A DNA stretch of 64,000 bases. Origin: Xestospongia bergquistia (lineage: Eukaryota > Porifera > Demospongiae > Haplosclerida > Petrosiidae). Below, piece after piece: positions 24,238 through 34,521 of the stretch. A program made the position numbers and the translations under genes. Each line of letters starts with the position of its first letter. Within the stretch, counting starts at the first letter, position 1. The notes under the pieces were generated by a model. It made no database searches. It saw only the letters and a program-made list of their open reading frames with translations, and was not told the origin of the DNA. The stretch is taken from positions 1,238,275 through 1,302,274 of the forward strand of contig OZ014418.1 of assembly GCA_963965975.1 (NCBI GenBank). The letters are read 5' to 3'.

Positions 24238-26343
24238 ATGATGATGATGGAGTTAGTGAAGATGTTATGTTATATGTTACTACTAGTACAACTAGGAGAT
24301 GGACAAGAACCTATCAATGGACCTAGTAATGGTAAGTAGTTGTTGTTAGAGTGATCATTGATATATAGTTTATAATAACAAGTGTACAACTGTATCTACC
24401 CTATCAGAATAAGACAATACCAGACTTCTCAATGATATATGGTCCACAGCTCTTTGATCTTGATGTGAATAATGATGGTGTTAGTGATGCCTTGTGGTGT
24501 CAGAGTGCTAATAATGGTTCTAATATTGGACTGTGGTATTATCCTAATGGTACTCAAGTACCTTTGTTTAATGGATCATTTGATGATAGCTCAGCACCAC
24601 GTCCAATATTCTCTAAGAGGTTTACAGGTCAGATAGCACTAGCTAGAAAAGATGGACTATCAGGTTATGAAGGTCTGTACACCTGTATCATTCTTGATGA
24701 GAATGGAGTGAACCAAACACTAGTGGTAGGAATATATAGAAATTATATTTACAATAACAATGGTTAGTGACTGAGTTCATGTAGTAATAAAGTGTTGATA
24801 TATCTCACTCTTATATAGATGGTCCTGATGCAGACTCCTCTATGCAGTTCTCTCTCATTTCCACAAGAGATGCTAACCCTCCAGTCTTCACTCTTACCTT
24901 CAATGTTTCTGATGGACCTCCCACTAATGTCACTTGCACAGATGGAAGTAATCCATTCACCATTGCTAGTGGTGACCTGTCTGGTGTGGTAGTAAATGGA
25001 CCAGGATCTGTTACACAGGTGACAGTGACAGTGAGGATGAGACAAACTGGTACTTACCAGTGTACTGTGTCCAATTCTAGAGTAACTAATGGTCCTTCTC
25101 CTGGACAAAATGGTCCAAATGCTACAAGTAGTAGTAGTACATCACAACCTATAACAGGTTAGTTAATCACTGAATAAGATGTTACACATATTCTCTTTCT
25201 GTTATAGTTGCTGGTACTCCTACTAGTCTGAATGCTGCAAGACTTAACGCAGGTCTGGCTCATATACAACTCTCTTGGTCATCTGTGTCAGGAGTAGCAG
25301 GATATGAGGTGTTCTATCAACTCAGTAATGTTAGTAGTTCTGTTATGAGTGCAGGAACTACCACTAACACAATATTGAATATAACATCAGGACTTATTGT
25401 TAGTGAAACTTACAACTTCTTTGTAGTATCATATGGTAGTGAGGATAGTACTGTATTACCTAGTGATCATAGTAATATTACAAGTTATGTGTTCTGTGAG
25501 TGTGTAATAGTTAGCATTGATTACTTCATGTGATTTATAATACTTTAGCATCACCAAGAGTGAATGACCTTCAGATCATCACAGCTATCACCACTTTCAC
25601 TCCAACAGTAATGTCTTCAGCTTATATGTTTTTATCAACAATTATAACTAATAAATTTTCACTATCAACAACAAACACAAGTAAAACATACATTAAATAA
25701 TACAATGATATTTTGAAACTATGTGGATTCCATTTTAGATTTGATGACAGTTATAATAATTTATTTTTATATATTTATATATACCTATAACTAAAGATTA
25801 TATAACATATCTATACATGTTAATAATGAGTACTGTAACTATGTACTTATTGTATTATATAATGATTCTTTTATAGGGTTTACTCCTATTATCACTATGA
25901 CAACCACATGTACAGAGTCTCAGTATTCTACTAGTATACTAACTACATTATCAATATTGTTATTACTATTAGTTATTACTGGTATTATTATTATTATACT
26001 AGTACTGGTTGTAATAAGACAACAGAAAAAGATACATTTAACGAGGTATGGGTATGTTATTAGATAAATTAACTTTATTATTTACCATTAAATGGATGAA
26101 GTATGACATCATCACATGAAGATATCGCTATGACAACCAGTCCAGCTTATAGTATTGTTAAAACAAGTACAAGGTGAGATATTAATAGTAACAGATTTAT
26201 AATTATATTATATTTATGATTATAGTAAACCTGAAGAAGCATTATATGAGCTAACTTGTCAAGAACCAACTGAACTCACATCCCAAGAAGATAACACTTA
26301 TGAGAGAACTGTCTATGATGAGATTCTGCATACTAGTAATTAA
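24238..26343 (+). pseudogene. Receptor E: short hybrid receptor (exon 5 fused in frame to a stalk exon) with a damaged exon 2 acceptor
   Basis: Exons: 24238-24331; Ig1 24382-24762 (original boundaries); Ig2 24819-25157; FN3 25208-25495; hybrid exon 25549-25680; membrane helix 25877-26045; tail 26102-26173 and 26226-26343. The hybrid begins with exon 5 (SSPRVNDLQIIT) and switches after about 13 codons into the stalk exon (FTPTVMSSAYMF). It stays in frame and phase 1-1, so four FN3 exons are deleted cleanly. The Ig1 acceptor, CAGGTG in sisters, reads CAAGTG. The only usable AG is shifted by one base and would cause a frameshift. Skipping exon 2 would give an Ig2-FN3-stalk-TM protein. Tail motifs ALYEL and TVYDEI are intact. 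Confidence 0.75.
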
Positions 26344-26796
26344 CAAGGACACATTAACAGTTCTTGACACATGTTTACAATTAAATACTGTATATGTAAT
26401 ACATAATATATCATAATTGTATTGTACACAATATAACAAAATAGTTTTGTTTGGTTTTTATTTGTTATTATCATTTAGTAAGGACAGGTCTTATTTTGAT
26501 TTCTAGCAAAGATCCATAAAATACATACAATTTCTCTTATCTTAGAAACATTTACTCCTAGATAGAAGATTATGTTGAGTACATTCCCAGCTAACATTCT
26601 GACATAATACAAGTGTGATTTTAAGAACAGAACAGAATGACATGTTTTTAACTAAATAATTAGCCCTGCTGATTAATTTGTTGACATGAGATATATTATC
26701 AGTTGAGATGATTATATTTTATAGAACAAAATGATAATTAATATTTTATATTGTCTGCTATTTTATATATATTTTATTTTATATATTTTTTTATAT

Positions 26797-27640
26797 GATG
26801 AGATTTTCCAGCTGAAGAGATAATGGTACTTTGATAATCAGTATAATTAGTTGTTGTACTTATTCTTCCCTCTACTTCATTTCTCATTAACATTTTAACA
26901 TGATTGACTACAGCAGTCTTGTAAAGAATATAATCCTTCAATAAAATATTGTGATGATAGAATACTCTTCAAGTTATAAATTTACTTCAATTTGTTTTAG
27001 TTTGACAACTACTGGATTTACAGAATGTTGCTTGCGTTTTGTTATATCTGTAGTCTTACTAACAATACTAAGATTATCAATAGCAGATAAAATAGCATAC
27101 AACTCTTGATTCTAAAGTTGTAATATAATAATAAATTAGTGAGTACAAAACTTATTACCTTTTTCCTGTATATGTCCAATTTTTTATAAACCTGTTCTTC
27201 TTTAGAGATATTTTTATTTGTCAATTCCTCAAACTGTTTCCTTAATTTAGCAATTTTACTATAAGACATCTAAAAAAGACATTTTGTCTCTTCAACAATA
27301 CATTTTAAAATCAAATATAGAAAATATACAGTTATAATATAACTAGTTTGTTCAGTAAATATTATTTTATTATACTTACTGTTACTTTTTGTTCATGTTG
27401 TCGAATCCTCTCACTTAATCCTTTCTGTGTATCTATCATCTATAATAATAATAATATGTTGATTTATAATTTACAAACTCAATTCACTTAAAATATAAAT
27501 TATATACTGTTCAGTAATATCAATGTACTTAGAATATAATAGTAGTTTAGAAACTAGCAATACCAAAGCAGGTTATTATATGGTACCTCATCAGTTATTG
27601 ACATGAGTTCTTCATGTAAGTATTTTCGATAATAAATTAG
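26797..27640 (-). pseudogene. Fragment 5 of the DUF4200-type gene (exons 10 to 7 and part of 6)
   Basis: The longest fragment. On the minus strand it holds exon 10 (with a small deletion at the codons for HHNIL), exon 9, exon 8 (MSYSKIAKLRKQFEELTNKN), exon 7 (IDTQKGLSERIRQHEQKVT) and the end of exon 6 (HEELMSITDE). It breaks off at about 27,630 within exon 6 and returns to receptor 5'-flank sequence. An AT insertion ('ttttatatatattttatttt') precedes exon 10. It has no start region. Confidence 0.75.
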
Positions 27641-27789
27641 TCATAATTACAAAACTATTACCTTTTTTATGTACACATCTAATGTTATAAATGTTGATAC
27701 ATTAATGTACAATATACTGCTGGAGTGAAGAACATGGTATCCCAGTACTATCAAAATGGATCCTTTAAGATCCACTTGATCATTAGCCT

Positions 27790-27838
<49 letters not shown>

Positions 27839-28397
27839 GTATGTATAGTTTACCATTATGTTAATAGAATAATTATATAAATAATACAATAATCTTGTAC
27901 ATGTATTGTCATGGTAACTAATATATGTATAGTGTGTATTTGATGATGATGCTGAGAAGTGATAAAAATTGATAAAAATTATGTGGTCAGCATTAAAGGT
28001 ATAAGAACATCTACTATGTGTACATTTAAAGTGATAAATTATATAATAATATAATACACTTTATTATAATGAGAGTATTTACTGATCTTAATTAGACAAT
28101 TTGACATTATTTTATGACATATCACAGTAATGTTATTGTAAAGATTATGTTCAACATAATATGCTAATATGATAATATAAAAGTGTCACTCTATTAGTCC
28201 TATCTATAATGATACTAAAAATAGTACTTCCATTAATAGTTCATTAGAATGATACAATGATACAATGTTCATCATGTGTAATTGGTACTGTGCCACTTTA
28301 TTATTTAAACAGGTATTATAGATCTCTATTTGTCATAGTAATACTAAAAATAGCACTTCTATTTATAGTTCATACATCATCACTAACTCTGTCAAAG

Positions 28398-31300
28398 ATG
28401 ATGATGGAGTTAGTGAAGATATTATGTTATATGTTACTATTAGTACAACTAGGAGATGGACGGGAACCTACTAACAGACCTAGTAATGGTAAGTAGTTGT
28501 TGTTAGAGTGATCATTAATATAAAGTTTTTAATAACAGGTGTACAACTGTATCTACCCTATGAGAATAGGATAATACCAGACTTCTCAATGATATATGCT
28601 GGACAGTTTTATAGTATTGATGAGAATATCGATGGTATTAGTGATGCCTTGTGGTGTCAGAGTGCTAATGATGGTTCTAATATTGGACTGTGGTATTATC
28701 CTAATGGTACTCAAGTACCTTTGTTTACTGGACCATTTGATGCTAAGAATGCACCAAGTCCAATATTCTCTAAGAGGTTCACAGGTCAGATAGCACTAGC
28801 TAGAAATCTTGGACTATCAGGTTATGAAGGTCTGTACACCTGTATCATTTCTGATGAGAATGGAGTGAACCAAACACTAGTGGTAGGAATATACAGAACT
28901 GCTACTTATAATAACAATGGTTAGTGACCGTGTTCATGTAGTAATAAAGTGAAGATATATCTCACTCCTATGTAGATGGTCCTAATGTAGACTCCTCTAT
29001 GCAGTTCTCTCTCATTTCCACAAGAGATGTTAACCCTCCAGTCTTCACTCTTACCTTCAATGTCTCTGATGGACCTCCTACTGATGTTAATTGTACAGAT
29101 GGAAGTAATCCATTCACCATTGCTAGTGGTGACCTGTCTCGTGTGGTAGTAAATAGGCCAGGATCTGTTACACAGGTGTCAGTGACAGTGAGGATGAGAC
29201 AAGCTGGTATCTACCAGTGTACTGTGTCCAATGCCAGAGTAACTAATGGTCCTTCTCCTGGACAAAGTGGTCCAAATGCTACAAGTAGTAGTAGTACATC
29301 ACAGTCTATAACAGGTTAGTAAATCACCAAGTAGGGTCATATGCATATTCTCTCTATGTTACAGTTGCTGGTACTCCTAGTGGTCTGACTGCTAATAGAT
29401 TGAACACAGGTCTGGCTCATGTACAACTCTCTTGGTCATCTGTGTCAGAAGTATCTGATTATGAAGTGTTCTATCAACTCACTAGTGGTAGTAGTTCTGT
29501 TATAAGTGCAGGAACTACCACTAACACAATATTGAATATAACATCAGGACTTGTTGGTGGTAAAACTTATGACTTCTTTGTAGTATCATATGGTAGTGAG
29601 GGTAGTACCGTATTACCTAGTGATCATAGTAATATTATAAGCTATGTGTTCTGTGAGTGTGTAATAGTTAGCCTTGATTACTTCTTATGATTTATAATAC
29701 TTTAGCAATCCCAAGAGTGAATGACCTTGAGATTCTTAGAACTACTAATACCACTATTACTATGACATGGACATCACCTTTATTTGCTCCTCAAACATAT
29801 CAGTCTTATCGTCAATGTCATAGACTATGTGAACAGATTTTTGGTTCTATTATATCCTTTAACTCAATCTCATCACCATATACATTTACTGGTATTGATC
29901 CTGGTACTTACTGTATTGTTGGGCTTAATGGAATATATGGTAGTGATATTACAGGCCTGAGTATTTTTGCTAGAATTGCCACTACTCTCTTATCTGGTAA
30001 AATATAATACATTTTCATATTCACAAATATTATATTGTTCTCACATATCTTCACAGCACCCACTTCATCTGTCAGTAATATCACTATATCATCAGTTGAG
30101 GCAAGGTCTATGACTGTATCATGGGATGAGGTACCTTGCTCTGGACAGAATGGACTCATCACTGGTTACTTGCTCTACTACACTAACACAACATTCAGTG
30201 ACACTGTTAACATCACTGGAGGAGACAACAGACAGTACAACCTCACAACACTCACACCTTACACTAACTACACTGTGACAGTAACAGCATATAATGATGG
30301 TGGGACTGGACCAGCAAGTAGTGAGGTAATACAACAAACAGGAGAAACTGGTAACTCAGTTACTACTGATATATAATGTATTATTGATATACTGTAGAAC
30401 CCGGTGTTATATCTGGTCTAATACAAAGTGGTACAGAAATACAAGTGATCAACATTACATGGAATATACCCACAGTACCTAATGGTATCATTATCATATA
30501 TGAGACACGTTATAGAGAGTCTAACAGTAATGGTCCATACAATATGACTAATACAACCAACACACAACACAGTATAGGAGGACTACTACCTAATACTAAC
30601 TATACCATTGGAGTGAGAGCATATACCAGTGTAGGACCAGGAGAATGGAGGGATACTCAAATCTCTACCAGTAACATACGTAAGTCTCTTGTCTATCTTT
30701 TCAATGACTTATATCCTTTCTTCCTCTATAGCTAAAGTTGCTTGTTTCTTTATTACTAAAATTAATGACACTGCAGTAGTTGCTTTGTGGCAACCTATTA
30801 CTGCTCCAGAAGTCAAACACTATACTGTCTATTATATTAGTACTAGTAAACGTAAGATACAGTCTGATATGGGTAACAGAACCTTTCCGCCTGGTAGCAG
30901 TGAAGGTGTAATAGAAGGACTACAAGATAACTTAGATTATTTTATTTCACTTTCTGTAACATATGAAATAAATGGAGTTGATTATGAGGGAGAGAGAACC
31001 CAACCTATCTCACCTGGTAAGACTTATTTGATAAGAATCTATTTACCTGGAGTCAATTATATACAATATAATACAAGTTAATTTAAGGGGTTAGACTGGG
31101 TCTACTCAGGAGCCCATAACCTCATATGTGTTTTTGGTCCATTTCAGCAGTATATCACTAAACAGTCTCCCATCATATAAATGCTCCTACTCAGCATTGC
31201 TTAACTTCAATGACATTCAGCCAAGTAGCTAGACCACATGACCGTTACATACCCACTTAACACTAATACACTTCATTATCCTTTTTCTATTTTATATAAT

Positions 31301-32068
31301 ATATATTTTTATTATAGGATTTATTTGTACTCCAATACCAACAATTATGTCTTCAAAATCATCTTTTATCCTTTTATCAACAATTGTAATTGATACACCT
31401 TTGATATCAATAACACAAACAATTGCGTCTTCAAAATCATCTTTTATCCTTTTATCAACAATAGTAACTGATACACTTTCAATATCAATAACACCAACAA
31501 GTAAAACATATTTAAAACAATACAATGTATTCCATAGATATGACTATAAGTACTATATATACTTACGTTATATTGTTATCATATTATGTAATGATGATGT
31601 CGTTCTTTTATAGTGTTTACTCCTATTATCACTATGACAACCACATGTGCAGAGTGTCAGTATTCTACTAGTATACTAACTGCATTATCAATATTGTTAT
31701 TACTATTAGTTATTACTGGTATTATTATTATAATACTAGTACTGATTATATTAAGACTATATAAGTTATTGAGGTATGGGTATGTCCCTAGATAAATTAA
31801 CTTTATTGACCATTTATTTTATTTAGTATGACATCATCACATGAAGATGTTATTGCTATGAAAACCAGTCCAGCTTATAGTATTTTTGAAACAAGTACTA
31901 AGTGAGATATTAATACTGAAAGATTTATTATTATAATATCATGTTTGTAGTGAACATGAAGAAATGTTATTTGAGTTAACTAATCAAGAACCAACTGAAC
32001 TCACTTCTCAACAGAACCTTACTTATGAGAGAGTAATCTCTGATGAGATATTGCATACCAATAATTAA
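28398..32068 (+). CDS. Receptor F: intact Ig-Ig-FN3x5 transmembrane receptor
   Basis: Twelve exons, all open and phase-consistent: 28398-28488 signal peptide (MMMELVKILCYMLLLVQLG); 28539-28919 Ig1; 28976-29314 Ig2; 29365-29652, 29706-29996, 30057-30350, 30398-30679 and 30732-31016 FN3-like; 31318-31500 stalk; 31614-31773 membrane helix (ILLLLLVITGIIIIILVLII); 31827-31901 and 31951-32068 tail. Ig1 has DALWCQS...GLWYYPNG...GYEGLYTC and an acidic loop DENIDGISD. FN3 units show the usual W, YxxxY and NYT motifs. The stalk exon contains an internal duplication of about 33 codons. The tail has lost two tyrosines kept in A to E (LFEL for LYEL, ISDEI for IYDEI). Predicted as a type I surface protein; the ligand is unknown. 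It is the only undamaged full-length member here. Confidence 0.85.
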
Positions 32069-32470
32069 CAATTAAGGACATGTGTTGTATGAACAGCTCT
32101 TAACACATGGTTATAATTAAATACTGTATATGTAGTACATAATATATCATAATTGTATTGTACAAAATATAACAATATAGTTTTGTTTGGTTTTTATTTG
32201 TTATTATCATTTAGTAAGGACAGGTCTACTTGGTTTTGTTAAAATAATTTCAACTTCTTGTCTCAGAAAAGCTAACTCATATATAGAATGTCCTATTGGC
32301 TGTCAAGGTCAGTAATTCTATCTAGCATTAATTGAAGAAATTCAAGTTGCCAGACACATATTATATTTAACGATATGATTAAACTTTTAAATCATTAGGG
32401 AAAATATATTATCAGTCGAGACAATTCATTTTTATAGAACAAAATGATAATTAATATCTTATATTGTCTG

Positions 32471-34263
32471 CTATTTTGATGAGATTTTTCCAGCTGAAGA
32501 AATAATAGTACTTTGAGAATCAGTATGATTACTTGTTGTACTTATTCTTCTCTCTACTTCATTTCTCATTAACATTTTAACGTGATTGACTACAGCAGTC
32601 TTGTAAAGAATATGATCCTTCAATAAAATATTGTGATAATATAAAAGAATACTCTTCAAGTTATAAACTTACTTCAATTTGTTTTAATTTGACAACTACT
32701 GGATTTACAGAATGTTGCTTGCGTTTTGACATATCTGTAGTTTTACTAACAATACTAAGATTATCAATAGCAGATAAAATAGCATACAACTCTTGATTCT
32801 AAAGTTGTAGTATAATAATAAATTAGTCATTACAAAACTTATTACCTTTTTCCTGTATATGTCCAATTTTTTATAAACTTGTTCTTCTTTAGAAATATTT
32901 TTATTTGTCATTTCCTCAAGCTGTTTCCTTAATTTAGCAATTTTACTGTAAGACATCTAAAAAAAGATGCTTTGTCTCTTCAACAATACATTTTAAAATC
33001 AAATTTAGAAAATGTATAACTAGTTTGTTCAGTAAATATTATTTTATTATACTTACTGTTACTTCTTGTTCATGTTGTCGAATCCTTTCACTTAATACTT
33101 TCTGTGTATCTATCACCTATAATAATAATAATATGTTGATTTATAATTTACAAACTCAATTCACTTAAAATATAAATTATATACTGTTCAGTATTATCAA
33201 TGTACTTAGAATATAATAGTAGTTCAGAAACTAGCAATACCAAAGCAGGCTATTATGTGGTACCTCATCAGTTTTTGACATGAGTTCTTCATGTAAGTAT
33301 TTTCCATTTAGTATCATAGCATGGTGTCGCTTTACAACTGCTTCAGGTGGTATAACATTTGTATCAAAGTATCCTAATATAAAAGAAATGCCGATAACAA
33401 AAAGAAGACACTCACAAACACTTCACAAATCCTTAATTTGTTATGTAGAATGTCCTACTTACCATTTGGTGCTGTAGTGTAAACAGTCTTCAAATACTCA
33501 AGATATGGCTGGTGAGCTTCGATGCCTCGCTGTAATGCAAAGTTTCTAACACAATGATAATTAAAACAATAATGACTTCGTGTTTGGACTTACTTTTCTG
33601 TGAGCTCTGTTAGTTCTTTTTTCATACTACTTGCTTCAGCTTCTTTTATTCTTAACTCTTTTGTCTCTTCTCCTTGTCTTTGCATTGCCCTATATCGCAT
33701 GATCTTGCCCTCTTCTATTACACTGTTGTATTTCTGCACCTTCATTTGAAACTGAATGGATAGATAGATGAATTGATGAAGGAATGAATGAATGGGACAC
33801 AATGGATGATGGATGGATGAATGGAAAACTTCCACAGTATTTACCTCTTTTTGTCTCTTTGTCAAGTCATGCCATTTAATTTGACATGTCTCTTGTCTTT
33901 CTTTCACTTCTTTTTTCTTTGCATCCAACTTACGATCTAATTCTACAAGTTGTTGCTGAAGTTGGAGTTGTACAGTCATTGATTGCAATCTTGGTCCCTT
34001 AAAGATACACTGTTCACTAAAGCAAATTGTATCGAGTGTCAACTCACCAATAATGTATTAGGTCTAGTTTTGGTGTCATTGGTAGCAGCTGCTAACTTTA
34101 TCATTCTTTCTTTAATCTCTTCTTGTTCTCCATCAAAGACACTTGTTTTGTCAATTATTTCTTGATTATCTGGAGCATCCCATGAACTAGAGCTAAATAA
34201 TATTTAAATTACAATTATACATTGAAAAATAGTCGTAGCTCACTTGACAGAGAGCTCATCCAT
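32471..34263 (-). CDS. DUF4200-type coiled-coil protein (CCDC42/CFAP73-like), complete parent gene
   Basis: Ten exons on the minus strand: 34244-34263 (MDELSV), 34048-34192, 33845-34009 (acceptor could instead be at 33997), 33594-33751, 33463-33545, 33264-33373, 33057-33116, 32846-32956, 32673-32798 and 32471-32653, about 386 residues. The protein is a nearly continuous helix rich in K, E, Q and R (LQLQQQLVELDRKLDAKKKE; RYRAMQRQGEETKELRIKEA). It has a central LQRGIEAHQPYLEYL segment typical of the DUF4200 family, whose characterised members are axonemal or sperm-tail proteins. Family assignment is by pattern, so moderate. Exon 9 to 10 needs removal of only 19 nt; otherwise the protein ends at a TAA just after exon 9. 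Its 3' exons were copied repeatedly into the receptor array. Confidence 0.65.
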
Positions 34264-34521
34264 TTTGCAAATTCTGTCTGTGCAGTATACTGGTCAATGT
34301 AATGTGTCATACAACCTTTAACTGTACATTTGTGCGTATTAGATCAAAGTTTTATTGTAGATAGCTAATATGCTGAGTGAAGACTGACAACTTTAAGTGT
34401 GTGACTGTAGATGAATAGGTTTCCACTGCAAAATGCAAATACTCTGTCAAACAATAACAGGATATGACTCACTTTACCTCTGTCGGTAGGTGTGATCACA
34501 ACAGACCCAATAGTAGAAAGC
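34264..34521. promoter_or_regulatory. Bidirectional promoter region
   Basis: 258 bp separate the minus-strand DUF4200-type start from the plus-strand Death-domain start. No ORF, repeat or clear TATA element is seen. Head-to-head spacing of this size implies shared or overlapping promoters. Confidence 0.5.

Noticed and set aside
30119..30337. Recurrent 72-residue minus-strand frames inside FN3 exon 6 (also 4107, 9219, 15582)
   Set aside because: They are reverse shadows of a conserved coding exon, with cysteine-rich nonsense composition and no signals of their own.
1810..32068. Receptor tyrosine kinase or phosphatase identity for the array
   Set aside because: Tails are only about 60 residues and end in clear stops before the next unit. 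No kinase or phosphatase exons lie between units.
33590..34042. 150-codon minus-strand frame as one exon
   Set aside because: It runs through two introns. The segment LFHQFIYLSIQ is translated intron, and splice sites at 33,845 and 33,751 give a better coiled coil.
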